From assembly GCF_006715975.1 (NCBI RefSeq), contig NZ_VFOF01000001.1:878001-942000 (forward strand): a DNA stretch of 64,000 bases, read 5' to 3'. Source of the stretch: Zymomonas mobilis (lineage in GTDB: Bacteria > Pseudomonadota > Alphaproteobacteria > Sphingomonadales > Sphingomonadaceae). Every line of letters begins with the position of its first letter. The stretch's first letter is position 1. The notes below the pieces were generated by a model. The model worked only from the letters and a program-made list of their open reading frames with translations, made no database searches and had not been told where the DNA came from. This document shows, one piece after another, positions 1-9,990 of the stretch. The translations under genes were made by a program, and so were the position numbers.

Positions 1-1
1 C

Positions 2-799
2 GCTTTACAATTGACGGTCGCGCGTCATGACGGTGGTGCGGTTTCCGGTGTTGATGTCGAACGTGCCAGAATGCAGCTTTCGGCGACACGTTCTGAATTA
101 TCGCAAGTGATGGCACATCGCGCCTTGCTGGAACATGCAATTGCTGTGTTGATCGGTGAACAGCCAAGCAATTTTTCCATTGAACCGGTGGACATGATTA
201 ACACGCCACCGGTGATTCCAGTTTCTGCGCCTGCACAGCTTTTGGAAAGAAGGCCAGACATTGCATCTGCCGAACGGAGTATGGCGGCAGCTAATGCGGC
301 TATCGGTTCAGCCATTGCGGCATTTTTTCCGGCGATTTCTCTTTCTGCTAATGGGGGGTCGGATTCAGCAGCTTCCAGTCTGTTGTCAGCACCGTCAGGA
401 TTTTGGGCTTTGGGACCGGCTATGGGGGTCTTGCCTTTATTCCAAGGTGGTCGCCGCAGAGCCAGAGTAAAAGAAGCGCGTGCTGACTTCGATACAGCAG
501 CAGCAACTTATCGGGATACGGTTTTAAAAGCTTTTCAGGAAGTCGAAGATCAGATGGCAATGGCCAATTGGTTAGCCAACGCCCATGCCGATCAGGAATT
601 TGCAGTTACAGCCGCTAAACGAGCCAATAATCTCGCCACCATCCGCTACAAAGAGGGGGCTGCGAATTATCTTGAAGTCGTGATTGCCCAGACGGCTGAG
701 TTACAGAACCGTCGTCAGGCTTTGATTATCCAGACGCAACGTTTACAAGCGGGGGTAGGATTGATACGCGCCTTTGGGGGCGGATGGAAAGCTTCCTAG
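2..799 (+). CDS. TolC/NodT-family outer membrane efflux protein, C-terminal part
   Basis: This is the 3' part of a gene that begins before the window; the open frame runs off the left edge, so no start codon is seen. About 265 residues remain. They hold the second half of an outer membrane efflux protein: the family's RRPDI segment followed by an AANA-IG-A stretch and an FPAISL segment, then long helices ending in a GGGW motif typical of NodT-type exits. Such proteins form the trimeric outer membrane channel of RND, ABC or MFS exporters. Its pump partners are presumably upstream, outside the window. A LysR regulator follows on the same strand 180 bp downstream. A second NodT homologue lies at 16980-18419. 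Confidence 0.85.
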   Translation, partial: ALQLTVARHDGGAVSGVDVERARMQLSATRSELSQVMAHRALLEHAIAVLIGEQPSNFSIEPVDMINTPPVIPVSAPAQLLERRPDIASAERSMAAANAAIGSAIAAFFPAISLSANGGSDSAASSLLSAPSGFWALGPAMGVLPLFQGGRRRARVKEARADFDTAAATYRDTVLKAFQEVEDQMAMANWLANAHADQEFAVTAAKRANNLATIRYKEGAANYLEVVIAQTAELQNRRQALIIQTQRLQAGVGLIRAFGGGWKAS

Positions 800-979
800 A
801 CTTTAGCCCTGTAAATGTTATGTGGGCTTTAAGGTTATATCGTTATAGCTAAAATAGCTTGTTACAATTGATCTGGATTTATTTTTTGGTTGTTGTGCAA
901 TCTTTCAATAGGTAGGCTTTTTTAGCTAAGCTTGGTTGTTGCTATAAAAGGCAATATTATTAATTAGGAATAGGCGCGT

Positions 980-1936
980 TTGACTTTTATGCGACAAAAT
1001 CAGCTTGATGGTCTGGTCGCTTTTGTCTGTGTAGCCAGACTGGCGAATTTTTCTTCTGCGGCACAAAGATTAGGTGTTTCTCCTTCTGCGGTCAGCCAAT
1101 CAATCCGCGCTTTAGAACAGCGGCTGGGCGTGATGTTGTTCCATCGGACAACCCGAAGCGTCAATCTGACTGATGCTGGCGCTCGCTTTCTGGCACGGGT
1201 TCAGCCTGCGGTAGACGAATTGATTAGCGCTTCTACCGATGTAGGTGACGATAGTGGTCCGCCGTCTGGTCTTTTGCGGCTCATTATGCCCCGATCGGGA
1301 TATCTTTTGGCTTTGCGGCCATTGTTACGGAATTTTCTGGAAGCCTATCCAGAAATGAAAATGGAAATTGCCATTGATAATACAATGGTTGATCTTTCCA
1401 GTCATGGTTTTGATGCCGGTATCCGTTTCGGTGGTTTTGTTGAAAAAGATGTCACCAGCGTTAATATTGGCCCATCAATGATGTGGTCTGTGGTAGCATC
1501 CCCTGAATATGTTGCCCGACGTGGTATTGCCCGTCATCCCCGCGATTTGCTGGGACATGAATGTATTAAATTCCGGCGTACGTCTGGTGAAATTATCCAG
1601 CGTTGGAATTTTACCAATAAAAATGAAAACTTGATGATCAATATTGATGGTCGTCTTGTCTTGGGTGACCTTGCGGTAATGGTTCAGGCCGCTTTAGATG
1701 GATTGGGCGTTATCTATACCGTTAACGGATATGTTGAACGCTTTATCGAAGAAGGCCGTTTGGTCAGAATGTTGGCTGATTGGAGCCCGCCCACTTCGGG
1801 GCTGGTGCTTTATTATCCGGCGCGACCAAGGATTTCGCGTAAGCTGAAAGTCTTGATTGACTATTTACAGGCTCATTCCCAATTTTTGGTGAATGAAACG
1901 GGATCTCACGATTTTATGTTAGATCCGCTTAGCTAA
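980..1936 (+). CDS. LysR-family transcriptional regulator
   Basis: A protein of 315-318 residues with the standard LysR layout. An N-terminal winged helix-turn-helix (about residues 8-65, with the SPSAVSQSIRALEQRLG recognition region) is followed by a LysR substrate-binding domain. The TTG start at 980 has a GGAATAGG-like ribosome site at good spacing; an in-frame ATG at 989 is an equally plausible start. It most resembles the CrgA/AaeR-like LysR subgroup, whose effectors are often aromatic or lipophilic. LysR genes frequently regulate a neighbour, so the efflux gene just upstream is a candidate target, but no operator is evident. A strong terminator follows directly. Confidence 0.9.
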   Translation: MTFMRQNQLDGLVAFVCVARLANFSSAAQRLGVSPSAVSQSIRALEQRLGVMLFHRTTRSVNLTDAGARFLARVQPAVDELISASTDVGDDSGPPSGLLRLIMPRSGYLLALRPLLRNFLEAYPEMKMEIAIDNTMVDLSSHGFDAGIRFGGFVEKDVTSVNIGPSMMWSVVASPEYVARRGIARHPRDLLGHECIKFRRTSGEIIQRWNFTNKNENLMINIDGRLVLGDLAVMVQAALDGLGVIYTVNGYVERFIEEGRLVRMLADWSPPTSGLVLYYPARPRISRKLKVLIDYLQAHSQFLVNETGSHDFMLDPLS

Positions 1937-1958
1937 AGCTATATGCCAATAGTATGAT

Positions 1959-1992
1959 AAAAAAGGCCACCGAAATTCCGGTGGCCTTTTTT
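1959..1992. terminator. Bidirectional intrinsic terminator between LysR gene and gatB
   Basis: A perfect 8 bp GC-rich stem (GGCCACCG / CGGTGGCC, 1965-1972 and 1979-1986) with a 6 nt loop is flanked by an A run on the left and a T run on the right. It can therefore end transcripts from both converging genes, the LysR gene on the plus strand and gatB on the minus strand. Confidence 0.9.
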
Positions 1993-2032
1993 GTTAGCTA
2001 TTTTGTACAATGAAAACCGTTAGCGCTGATAA

Positions 2033-3505
2033 TTAAGCAGCCAGCAGCTTTTTCAACAATTCATTGACAACGGCAGGGTTCGCTTTTCCGGCCATCGCCC
2101 GCATCGTCTGGCCAACAAAGAAGCCAAAAAGCTTGTCTTTACCGCTACGATATTGTTCGACTTTATCCTGATTATCAGCCAAAATTTTGTTGATAACCTC
2201 TTCAATCGCACCGGTGTCGCTGGTCTGTTTCAGGCCGCGCTCTTCAGCGATATCGGCTGGATTCTGTCCGGTTTCCAGCATGATTTCAAAGACCTGCTTT
2301 GCGAGGCTTCCAGACAATGTACCATCGGCCACCAACGCAATCAGTTCTGCGCCCTGTTTTGGGGAAACGGGGCTGTCGGTGATATCGCGTCCCAATTTCT
2401 TTAATGCGCCAAATAATTCCGAAGTGAGCCAGTTGGCAGCGGCAGTCGCGATTTTGGCATCAGGCTCTTTGAAATATTCAAGCATGGCTTCAAACCATGC
2501 TGCGGTTTCATGATCAGCCGTGATAACGGATGCGGTATAAGGCGTCAGATTAAGATGGGTAATATAACGCTGGCGCTTGGCATCCGGTAATTCCGGCAAA
2601 CTTTCGCGACATTCGTCGATAAAGCTTTCCGGTAATTCCAAAGGCAGCAGATCTGGATCAGGAAAGTAACGATAGTCATGTGCGTCTTCCTTAGAACGCA
2701 ATGAACGCGTTTCACCCTTGTCATGATCAAACAGGCGCGTTTCCTGAATAATCTTGCCACCATCTTCGATTACTTCAATCTGGCGACGGGCTTCATATTC
2801 AATCGCAGCCTGCACAAAGCGAACCGAGTTCACATTTTTGATTTCGCAGCGAGTGCCGAATGGTTCGCCAGCCTTGCGAACAGAAACATTGACGTCAGCC
2901 CGCATCGAGCCTTCTTCCATGTTACCATCACAGGAGCCAACATAGCGCAGGATAGCCCGCAACTTACGAAGGTAAGCACCGGCCTCTGCTGGCGAGCGGA
3001 TATCTGGCTTTGAAACGATTTCCATCAAGGCAATACCAGCCCGATTTAAATCAATATAGGATTTAGTCGGATGCTGGTCATGCATCAGCTTACCGGCATC
3101 CTGTTCGACATGGATGCGTTCGATACCGATTTCACGTTCTTCGCCATCGACATCAATCAGCAGGCTGCCTTCACCAACGATGGGGTGATAAAGCTGTGAA
3201 ATCTGGTAACCCTGCGGCAAATCGGCGTAAAAATAGTTTTTACGGTCGAATTTTGAAACACGGTTAATGACAGCACCAATAGCAATGCCCGTCCGAACGG
3301 CCTGACGGATGCATTCGCGGTTCACAACCGGCAACATACCCGGCATAGCGGCATCAATTAAAGAAACCTGTGAATTCGGTTCTGCGCCAAAAGCGGTGGC
3401 AGCACCGGAAAAAAGTTTCGATTTTGAAATAACCTGTGCATGGACTTCTAGTCCGACGACAATTTCCCAACTGCCGGTTGCACCTTCAAGGATATATTTT
3501 TCCAT
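2033..3505 (-). CDS. gatB: Aspartyl/glutamyl-tRNA amidotransferase subunit B
   Basis: GatB is the tRNA-binding kinase subunit of the GatCAB complex. The complex activates Glu (or Asp) mischarged on tRNA-Gln (tRNA-Asn) with ATP and amidates it using ammonia from GatA. The 490-residue protein shows the family's N-terminal [12 protein letters not shown] block, the [19 protein letters not shown] segment, and a C-terminal YqeY-like tail ending in a [17 protein letters not shown] stretch. The open frame extends 21 codons further upstream, but the start chosen is the ATG one base after the gatA stop, with a GGTGG ribosome site; this matches the usual N-terminus. It is the last gene of gatCAB. Confidence 0.97.
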   Translation of the reverse strand: MEKYILEGATGSWEIVVGLEVHAQVISKSKLFSGAATAFGAEPNSQVSLIDAAMPGMLPVVNRECIRQAVRTGIAIGAVINRVSKFDRKNYFYADLPQGYQISQLYHPIVGEGSLLIDVDGEEREIGIERIHVEQDAGKLMHDQHPTKSYIDLNRAGIALMEIVSKPDIRSPAEAGAYLRKLRAILRYVGSCDGNMEEGSMRADVNVSVRKAGEPFGTRCEIKNVNSVRFVQAAIEYEARRQIEVIEDGGKIIQETRLFDHDKGETRSLRSKEDAHDYRYFPDPDLLPLELPESFIDECRESLPELPDAKRQRYITHLNLTPYTASVITADHETAAWFEAMLEYFKEPDAKIATAAANWLTSELFGALKKLGRDITDSPVSPKQGAELIALVADGTLSGSLAKQVFEIMLETGQNPADIAEERGLKQTSDTGAIEEVINKILADNQDKVEQYRSGKDKLFGFFVGQTMRAMAGKANPAVVNELLKKLLAA

Positions 3506-3506
3506 T

Positions 3507-4985
3507 TTACCACCATTTTTCCGGCTGGCTGGTAAATCCGGCACGCTCTTCCAGAGCAAGGCCAGCATTTAACACGCTCTGTTCATCCAAAGGCTTACCA
3601 ATCAGCTGTAAACCAAGCGGCAGACCTTGATCGTTAAGACCAACGGGCACTGTCATAGCAGGCAAGCCAGCCAAAGAAGCCGGAACTGTGAAGACATCAT
3701 TCAGATACATAGCAATCGGATCATCTTGCTTCTGGCCAAGGGCAAACGCCGCTGTCGGGGTCGCAGGCGTCAAGAGAAGATCACATTTATCAAAAGCGGC
3801 TTCAAAGTCGCGGGCAATAAGCGCCCGAATTTTTTGTGCTTTGATGTAATAGGCATCATAAAAACCGGCAGACAGCACATAGGTACCAATCATGATCCGG
3901 CGTTTTACTTCATCACCAAAACCGGCCGCTCTTGTTGCAGAATACATATCCGCAAGGTTGCTGCCTTCTGGTGTTTGACGTTCGCCATAGCGAACCCCGT
4001 CATAACGGGCGAGGTTAGAAGACGCTTCGGCAGGTGCAATGATATAATAGGCGGCTAACGCATGACGTGTATGGGGCAGGGTCACATCAACGATTTCAGC
4101 ACCAGCCTCTTTCATCATCTGAATACCGCGCTGCCACAGGCTTTCGATTTCTGGTGCCATACCATCGACGCGATATTCTTTTGGAATACCGATTTTTTTG
4201 CCACGGATATCGGATGATAACAGCTTTTCCCAATTGGGAACCATTACATCGGCAGAAGTAGAATCCTTGGGATCGAAACCAGCCATGACTTCTAACAAAG
4301 CAGCACAATCTTTGACCGAGCGAGCCATGGGCCCTGCCTGATCGAGAGACGATGCAAAAGCGATCACCCCAAAACGGGAGCAACGACCATAGGTCGGTTT
4401 TAAACCAGTAATACCAGTGAAAGAGGCTGGCTGGCGGATTGAACCACCCGTGTCGGTGCCCGTTGCGGCCGGTATGATTTTAGCGGCAACAGCAGCAGCT
4501 GAACCACCGGAAGAACCACCTGGCGTTAAGGCTGCATCATCGTTTTTCTGACGCCACGGGGAAATAACATTTCCAAAAGCACTGGTTTCATTGGATGATC
4601 CCATAGCAAACTGATCAAGATTCAGTTTACCGATCATACCCGCGCCGGCGGCAAATAATTTTTCAGTGATAGTGGATTCGTAAGGCGGAACAAAATTACC
4701 AATAATTTTGCTGGCGGCCGTTGTGCGATACCCATTGGTGCAGAACAGATCTTTAATACCCAAAGGCACACCGGATAAAGCTTTTAACTGGCCAGAAGCG
4801 CGTGCTTTGTCAGCCTCTTCGGCCTGCTTTAAAGCATGGTCAGGGGTAAGCGTGATAAAAGCATTCAGCTTTTCCGCTTCATTGGTCGCATTGATAAAGT
4901 TTTCGGCGACTTCACGTGCCGAAAAATCACCTTTTGCGATACCATCGCGTAAATCTGTAACACCAAGATCAGTAAGACGGGTCAT
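3507..4985 (-). CDS. gatA: Aspartyl/glutamyl-tRNA amidotransferase subunit A
   Basis: GatA is the glutaminase/amidase subunit that frees ammonia from glutamine for GatB. It is an amidase-signature enzyme of 492 residues, the usual family length. The Ser-cisSer-Lys triad is visible: Lys78 in GIKDLF, the cis-Ser near residue 158 in GGSSGGS, and the nucleophile Ser182 in TGGSIRQPA. Its ATG overlaps the gatC stop codon by one base, and gatB begins one base beyond its own stop, so the three genes are clearly co-transcribed and probably translationally coupled. Confidence 0.98.
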   Translation of the reverse strand: MTRLTDLGVTDLRDGIAKGDFSAREVAENFINATNEAEKLNAFITLTPDHALKQAEEADKARASGQLKALSGVPLGIKDLFCTNGYRTTAASKIIGNFVPPYESTITEKLFAAGAGMIGKLNLDQFAMGSSNETSAFGNVISPWRQKNDDAALTPGGSSGGSAAAVAAKIIPAATGTDTGGSIRQPASFTGITGLKPTYGRCSRFGVIAFASSLDQAGPMARSVKDCAALLEVMAGFDPKDSTSADVMVPNWEKLLSSDIRGKKIGIPKEYRVDGMAPEIESLWQRGIQMMKEAGAEIVDVTLPHTRHALAAYYIIAPAEASSNLARYDGVRYGERQTPEGSNLADMYSATRAAGFGDEVKRRIMIGTYVLSAGFYDAYYIKAQKIRALIARDFEAAFDKCDLLLTPATPTAAFALGQKQDDPIAMYLNDVFTVPASLAGLPAMTVPVGLNDQGLPLGLQLIGKPLDEQSVLNAGLALEERAGFTSQPEKWW

Positions 4986-5275
4986 TATTCGATCACCTTT
5001 GGCACAGTGAAAAAGCCATGCTCTGCTTCGGGCGCATTCGCCAACAGGGCATCACGGATATCGGGAACAGTGACTTCGTCTTCCCTCAGGCGTTGGGATT
5101 GGGCGATGACAGAGGTGAGCGGCTCTACACCATCAGTATTGATGGCAGCTAACTGCTCTCCCCAGCCCAATATGGCGTTGAGTTCAGGAACCATCGCGGT
5201 AACCTCTTCCTCAGTTACAGCGATGCAGGCGAGTTTCGCTATTTTGCGAACAATACTGGCATTTATGACGGACAT
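4985..5275 (-). CDS. gatC: Aspartyl/glutamyl-tRNA amidotransferase subunit C
   Basis: GatC is the small belt-like subunit that wraps around GatA and GatB and stabilises the amidotransferase. It has 96 residues, the normal size, with the family's N-terminal helix ([16 protein letters not shown]) and the conserved C-terminal [18 protein letters not shown] segment. It is the first gene of the operon. Its promoter should lie in the 219 bp divergent region shared with ruvX; no convincing -35/-10 pair was picked by eye. Confidence 0.97.
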   Translation of the reverse strand: MSVINASIVRKIAKLACIAVTEEEVTAMVPELNAILGWGEQLAAINTDGVEPLTSVIAQSQRLREDEVTVPDIRDALLANAPEAEHGFFTVPKVIE

Positions 5276-5494
5276 AACCTTGCGCTAGCACTGGCAAAGA
5301 TTTGCTTCAAGAGTAGAACAGGATCAAATAGGAAAACAGGCCTTATTCCGGTAAAAAGAATTCGGAAAAGAAAGGCTCTTTTATAATTTTTAGAAATTTT
5401 TTTATAGCGGCAAGGGGCAGAGGATTTGATATGGCCTGTCCGACAATAAGCAAGAATCCCTGGTTTTTTATCCTGACAAAATAAAGGAAACAGA

Positions 5495-6034
5495 ATGTCC
5501 TATGATGATGACAACGAGTTTAAACCCTTTCGCTTGCATGATCTGGATGACAAAAGAGAACAAAATATCCTGAAAAAACAGGAAGAACTGCGACTCTTTC
5601 AAGATGCCTTACCCCGTAAAGGTCGATTGGCAGGGTTGGATGTCGGAACGAAAACAATTGGTCTTGCTGTTTGTGATGGCCAGTGGATTATTGCTAGTCC
5701 GGCCGAAACTATTAGACGGAAGAAATTCACACTTGATTTGGAATTGCTACGGCAATTTATCGCTAAACAGCAAATAACAGGTCTGGTTATTGGTCTTCCC
5801 TTGAATCTTGATGGAAGTGATAGTCCGAGGACGCAATCGGTTCGAGCATTTGCCAAGAATATGGCACCTTTATCCTTGCCTGTTTTGATGTGGGATGAGC
5901 GCTGGTCAACCAAAGCTGTCACGAGAACTTTATTGGAAGCGGATGCCAGCAGGGCAAGAAGAAGTGAAGTTGTCGATAAAATGGCGGCAGCCTATATTTT
6001 ACAAGGTGCAATCGACTCTTTTTCGATGTTTTAA
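5495..6034 (+). CDS. ruvX: YqgF/RuvX-family putative pre-16S rRNA nuclease / Holliday junction resolvase-like protein
   Basis: RNase H-fold protein of the YqgF family, linked in other bacteria to 16S rRNA 5'-end processing. Residues 44-60 hold the first acidic motif ([13 protein letters not shown], catalytic-site Asp49), followed by [11 protein letters not shown] and a WDERWST motif, and the family ends with [10 protein letters not shown]. The protein has 179 residues, longer than the usual ~140-150 because of a charged N-terminal extension of about 40 residues. The ATG has an AAGGAAA ribosome site. It diverges from gatCAB, a common sphingomonad arrangement. Confidence 0.93.
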   Translation: MSYDDDNEFKPFRLHDLDDKREQNILKKQEELRLFQDALPRKGRLAGLDVGTKTIGLAVCDGQWIIASPAETIRRKKFTLDLELLRQFIAKQQITGLVIGLPLNLDGSDSPRTQSVRAFAKNMAPLSLPVLMWDERWSTKAVTRTLLEADASRARRSEVVDKMAAAYILQGAIDSFSMF

Positions 6035-6123
6035 TACTATCCCAGCTAAATATTATGATTTTCAATATGTCGCTTTGTTGGTCGATTTTGAGAGTATATC
6101 GCGCGATTGCTGCTTTTCGTTTC

Positions 6124-6138
6124 GGTTCATTATGAACC
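6124..6138. promoter_or_regulatory. Palindrome GGTTCA-TTA-TGAACC upstream of the dehydrogenase operon
   Basis: A perfect 6 bp inverted repeat with a 3 bp spacer lies about 100 bp before the ATG of the dehydrogenase small subunit, inside a 204 bp intergenic region that otherwise looks plain. Its size and symmetry fit a dimeric repressor operator. That reading is inference only; no cognate regulator gene is adjacent. Confidence 0.3.
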
Positions 6139-6238
6139 TGATAGTATTTTACTATATCAACGGAACTGTTTCTTTATTAAAAAGTAATAATATTTAGAGT
6201 AATTAATTGTTTTCACTGTAAGTCATATCGGGGGATCT

Positions 6239-6799
6239 ATGCCGGAATATCCTAAACCTTCTGAAAAAAGCGAGTCCCCCCGACGGCAATTTTTAAAAAT
6301 TGCCGGACTTTCAGCTGGTAGTGCTATTGCAGCAGGCTCTGCACCGTTATTGGCTGAAAGCAAAAATGATGACGAGCGGGTTCAGGATCAATTCTATCAA
6401 ATTTCAACTTTTCTGACCGGCCATAGTGATCTTGATCGGGGTTTGTCTAATCGAGCATTAGCGGCCTTAACCGCTGCAGATGCTAATTTTACGACGAAGT
6501 TTCAGACTTTACAGCAGGCTATCCTGACCGAAAAAGTAAGCGATCCTTCCTTATTGCGAACTTCCCCTATCGGACAAAATGAAGACTTGATGGCAACAGC
6601 CAAAGCGGTCGTTTCTGCATGGTATCTTGGCTATGCAGGCGAACCGGCAATCCATGCAATGGAAGATAACGCCCATTTCATTACCTATAGTGGGGCGTTG
6701 ATGTATCGCCCAACCATGGATGCTACGGTTATTCCAAGCTACGCACGTGGTGCGCCTAGTTATTGGGTTAATCCGCCCGCGAGTATCAAACAGGATTGA
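6239..6799 (+). CDS. Membrane-bound sugar/polyol (sorbitol/fructose/gluconate-type) dehydrogenase small subunit, Tat-exported
   Basis: A 186-residue protein starting from an ATG preceded by GGGGGA. Residues 14-20 carry a twin-arginine motif (RRQFLK) followed by a hydrophobic Ala/Gly-rich stretch and a likely cleavage site near ALLAES. The mature part matches the small-subunit family of FAD-dependent sorbitol, fructose and gluconate dehydrogenases. It includes the late conserved WYLGYAG segment, a TYSGALMY segment, and a C-terminal tail rich in Pro, Tyr and Trp. In such enzymes the small subunit carries the folded large subunit through the Tat pore. It heads a small-large-cytochrome operon. 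The substrate cannot be read from sequence. Confidence 0.85.
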   Translation: MPEYPKPSEKSESPRRQFLKIAGLSAGSAIAAGSAPLLAESKNDDERVQDQFYQISTFLTGHSDLDRGLSNRALAALTAADANFTTKFQTLQQAILTEKVSDPSLLRTSPIGQNEDLMATAKAVVSAWYLGYAGEPAIHAMEDNAHFITYSGALMYRPTMDATVIPSYARGAPSYWVNPPASIKQD

Positions 6800-6859
6800 G
6801 CCTAATTCTTTTGCTATCCGATAGTATCTTATCCTCTTATCTGGAAGAAAAGAGCCACC

Positions 6860-8446
6860 ATGGAATATGATGCCGATGTTATTGTAATCGGTTCAGGCGC
6901 TTTAGGTAATAATGCGGCGTATGAATTAGCAAAACAGGGAAAATCCGTTATTATTCTTGAAGCGGGGAAATCAATTCCACGCTGGAAGATTACTGAAAAC
7001 TTTCGGACATCTCCCCGAAAAAATAACTATAACGATCCATATCCCAATGCCGCTACCGCTCCGACTTCTTTTGCCAAGGATTATATCGAGAATACCGGCT
7101 CTTTTGCTTATCTTCCGGGTATGTTGAAGCTAGTCGGGGGAACAACATGGCACTGGGCGGCCTGTGCATGGCGCTATCTGCCCAGTGATATGAAGTTGAA
7201 AAGTCTTTATGGCGTCGGACGTGATTGGCCGATTTCTTATGATGATCTAGAACCTTATTATTGCCGTGCAGAAGAGGCTATCGGCGTATCAGGGCGCTCT
7301 GATGAAGATCAGAGTGGGCAGGGTAAAAAGAATTTTCCGCCTCGTTCAAAAGATTACCCGATGCCTTCGGATGGCATCAACTATATGACTAACCGGATGC
7401 ATGACCGTTTGGGTAAGTTGGGCTATCGTTTTGTTCAGGAACCGTCTGCCCGTCCAACCAACCAGCCGTATGATGGTCGACCAGCTTGTTCCGGTAACAA
7501 TAACTGTATGCCTGTTTGCCCCATTGGGTCGATGTATAGTGGCGATGTCCATGCCCGTCATGCAGTAAAAGCTGGAGCAAAGTTGTTAACCGAGGCAACG
7601 GCTTTTAAGCTAGAAAAGGGTAGTGGTAACAAAATTGAGGCGGTTCATTATCGCAATGCCAATGGTGAAGATAAAAAGCTGACAGCTCGATATTTTATTG
7701 TGGCTGCCCATGGTTTTGAAACACCAAAACTGCTTTTGATGTCTGATGTCGCGAATTCATCTGATCAGGTTGGGCGCAACATCATGGATCATAATGGTCT
7801 GGCCATACAATTTTTGGCCGATGAACCTTTATGGTCAGGACGGGGTACAGTCGAAGAAGCATGTATTGTCAATATGCGAGACGGCCAACATCGCCGCCGT
7901 TATGCAGCATCCAAACATAATATTGGTAATTCTGTTCCCAACATGCCCGTAGCACAAAGATTGATTGCGCAGGGTATCTTCGGAAAAGAGTTGGATGAGC
8001 GTATCCGGCATGATGCGGCACGTTGGGTTGATATCTCTTCGATGTTTGAAACTCTGCCATCGCCAAGTAATCGCGTCATTCCACATCCGACTAAAAAAGA
8101 TGCCTTGGGATTACCCACTTTATCTATTCATTACGATGTGCCTGCCTATACCGAAGCAGCCAAGGATATCGTTTTGCGCGATTATCGGCGTATCGCTGCC
8201 GGCATGAAGGGCGAGATCGTCAATGAAACCAGTGAATGGCAGAATCATGATCATATTATGGGATCTGTCATTATGGGTAAAAATCCAGCGGATTCAGTTG
8301 TGAATGGTGAGTGCCGCAGCTTTGATCATCATAATCTGTTTTTAGCAACGACTGGCGTCATTCCGGCGGCTGGGGTGGTCAATCCAACTTTGACCGGTAT
8401 CGCATTATCTATCCGTATTGCCGATATTATCGCGCGCGAAGTATAA
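6860..8446 (+). CDS. FAD-dependent GMC-family dehydrogenase large (catalytic) subunit
   Basis: 528 residues. An N-terminal FAD-binding GSGALGNN dinucleotide motif (about residues 11-18) and ILEAGKS are followed by the substrate and C-terminal GMC region. The active-site histidine region is NHDHIMGS, and the end has GVVNPTLTGIALS. Cys210, Cys216 and Cys220 form a C-x5-C-x3-C set, the pattern that binds a [3Fe-4S] cluster in related glucose and fructose dehydrogenases. There is no own signal peptide, so it should be exported with the Tat small subunit. It oxidises a sugar, polyol or sugar acid in the periplasm and passes electrons via the cluster to the cytochrome encoded next. Sorbitol, gluconate and fructose are all possible substrates. 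Confidence 0.88.
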   Translation: MEYDADVIVIGSGALGNNAAYELAKQGKSVIILEAGKSIPRWKITENFRTSPRKNNYNDPYPNAATAPTSFAKDYIENTGSFAYLPGMLKLVGGTTWHWAACAWRYLPSDMKLKSLYGVGRDWPISYDDLEPYYCRAEEAIGVSGRSDEDQSGQGKKNFPPRSKDYPMPSDGINYMTNRMHDRLGKLGYRFVQEPSARPTNQPYDGRPACSGNNNCMPVCPIGSMYSGDVHARHAVKAGAKLLTEATAFKLEKGSGNKIEAVHYRNANGEDKKLTARYFIVAAHGFETPKLLLMSDVANSSDQVGRNIMDHNGLAIQFLADEPLWSGRGTVEEACIVNMRDGQHRRRYAASKHNIGNSVPNMPVAQRLIAQGIFGKELDERIRHDAARWVDISSMFETLPSPSNRVIPHPTKKDALGLPTLSIHYDVPAYTEAAKDIVLRDYRRIAAGMKGEIVNETSEWQNHDHIMGSVIMGKNPADSVVNGECRSFDHHNLFLATTGVIPAAGVVNPTLTGIALSIRIADIIAREV

Positions 8447-8455
8447 GAAAGGCAT

Positions 8456-9973
8456 ATGATGATCAGACCGTTTTTCTATCGTCTGGCATCCGTGGCGGGG
8501 ATGGCTTTTTGTTTGTCGCTTCCGGCTATGGCATCAGCAGGAAATAGTCACACAGGCGATGCTTCTAATCCACCGGTTATAGTCCAGAAAAATGTTGTGG
8601 CGGCTACCCCGACGAATGGCTTTTCATCCGAACTGGAACGCGGTGCTTATCTAGCAAAAGCTGGGGATTGCATTGCATGCCATCGAGGTAACTCGGTTAC
8701 CGCGCCGCCTTACGCAGGTGGTTATGCGATTGCATCTCCCATGGGGAGCATAGTCTCGCCGAATATCAGCCCTTCTAAAACAGCAGGTATCGGCAATTAT
8801 AGCGAACAGGAATTTAGCCGTGCGATCAGAAAAGGTATCAGAAAAGATGGTGCCTATCTTTATCCAGCCATGCCCTATACAGCTTATGCCGGACTAAACG
8901 ATAAAGATATCCATGCTTTATATGTCTATTTTATGCAGGGTGTTGCGCCGGTTGATGAAAAGCCGCAGGCTGTCACAAAGCTCTCCTTCCCGTTTAACAT
9001 CCGCCTTTTGATGTCAGGCTGGAATTTGCTATTTTTGCATGACAAGCCTTTCAAAAATAATCCAAAAGTGAGCGATGAAATTAATCGTGGCCATTATTTG
9101 GTCGATACATTGGCGCATTGCAGCACCTGCCATAGTCCTCGTAATTTCTTTATGGCAGAATCTAGTCGCCGTTATTTGACGGGGGCAGCTGTTGGTGGTT
9201 GGTATGCACCGAATATTACGCCTGACGAAACCGAAGGTATTGGTAGCTGGAGCGAAGAAGAAATCGCCCGCTATCTGAAAACTGGTCATGTCAATGGCAA
9301 GGCTCAGGCTGCAGGAAGTATGGCAGAAGCTATTGAATATAGCCTCCGCTTTTTATCCGATGCTGATCTTCGTGCGATGGCCGCCTATCTCAAAACAGTA
9401 GCTCCCCAAAATTTGACGGGAGCCAAGCAATCCAGATTTAGTTTTGAAACACGAACACCCGTTCATATGGTCGATATTGAACCGGTAACCAGTCGCACGG
9501 CGGCGGCTATGAGCGATTCCGGCTCAGTGGATGGACAACTGCTTTACGAAAATGCGTGTGCAAGCTGCCATGGTCGTAACGGTGAGGGGACAGCTGACCA
9601 TTTTTATCCATCGCTTAATCATAACAGTGCAACAGGTGGCCTTGTTGCCGATAATTTGATTATGACGATCCTGAATGGCATCGAGCGTAAAACAAATGAT
9701 GGTATCGCGGGAATGCCTGCTTATAGCGATGAGCTGAATGATAGCCAAATTGCGGCTATTGCCAATTATGTGCTGACACGTTTTGGAAATAAGGCGATTG
9801 CTCCGATTTCAGCGCAACAGGTTGCAGATTTCAGAGCGAACAAAAGCGATCCAGCTTTATTGATGAAGATGATGCCATGGCTGCTATCTGGTGCCGGTTT
9901 TGTTTTTGTTGTTATTATTATTTTGGGATATTTCCGAATAAAAGGCCTATTCCATAGACGGCGCTCTAATTAG
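8456..9973 (+). CDS. Triheme cytochrome c subunit of the membrane dehydrogenase
   Basis: 505 residues. A signal peptide ends near AMASAG. Three CxxCH haem sites are visible: CIACH (about residue 73), CSTCH (about 223) and CASCH (about 372), each within a class I cytochrome c domain. Residues about 465-490 form a single membrane helix followed by a basic tail, anchoring the complex to the periplasmic face of the inner membrane. This is the layout of the cytochrome subunits of sorbitol, fructose and gluconate dehydrogenases, which reduce ubiquinone. It lies 9 bp after the large subunit and the operon ends at a strong terminator. Confidence 0.92.
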   Translation: MMIRPFFYRLASVAGMAFCLSLPAMASAGNSHTGDASNPPVIVQKNVVAATPTNGFSSELERGAYLAKAGDCIACHRGNSVTAPPYAGGYAIASPMGSIVSPNISPSKTAGIGNYSEQEFSRAIRKGIRKDGAYLYPAMPYTAYAGLNDKDIHALYVYFMQGVAPVDEKPQAVTKLSFPFNIRLLMSGWNLLFLHDKPFKNNPKVSDEINRGHYLVDTLAHCSTCHSPRNFFMAESSRRYLTGAAVGGWYAPNITPDETEGIGSWSEEEIARYLKTGHVNGKAQAAGSMAEAIEYSLRFLSDADLRAMAAYLKTVAPQNLTGAKQSRFSFETRTPVHMVDIEPVTSRTAAAMSDSGSVDGQLLYENACASCHGRNGEGTADHFYPSLNHNSATGGLVADNLIMTILNGIERKTNDGIAGMPAYSDELNDSQIAAIANYVLTRFGNKAIAPISAQQVADFRANKSDPALLMKMMPWLLSGAGFVFVVIIILGYFRIKGLFHRRRSN

Positions 9974-9990
9974 TAAAATAATAGCTAAAA

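Noticed and set aside
3627-4058. 143-codon frame antisense to gatA
   Set aside because: Shadow of a strongly conserved gene; no start signals or family features.
5895-6197. 100-codon frame overlapping the end of ruvX
   Set aside because: It is an out-of-frame reading of ruvX running into AT-rich intergenic DNA, with no ribosome site.
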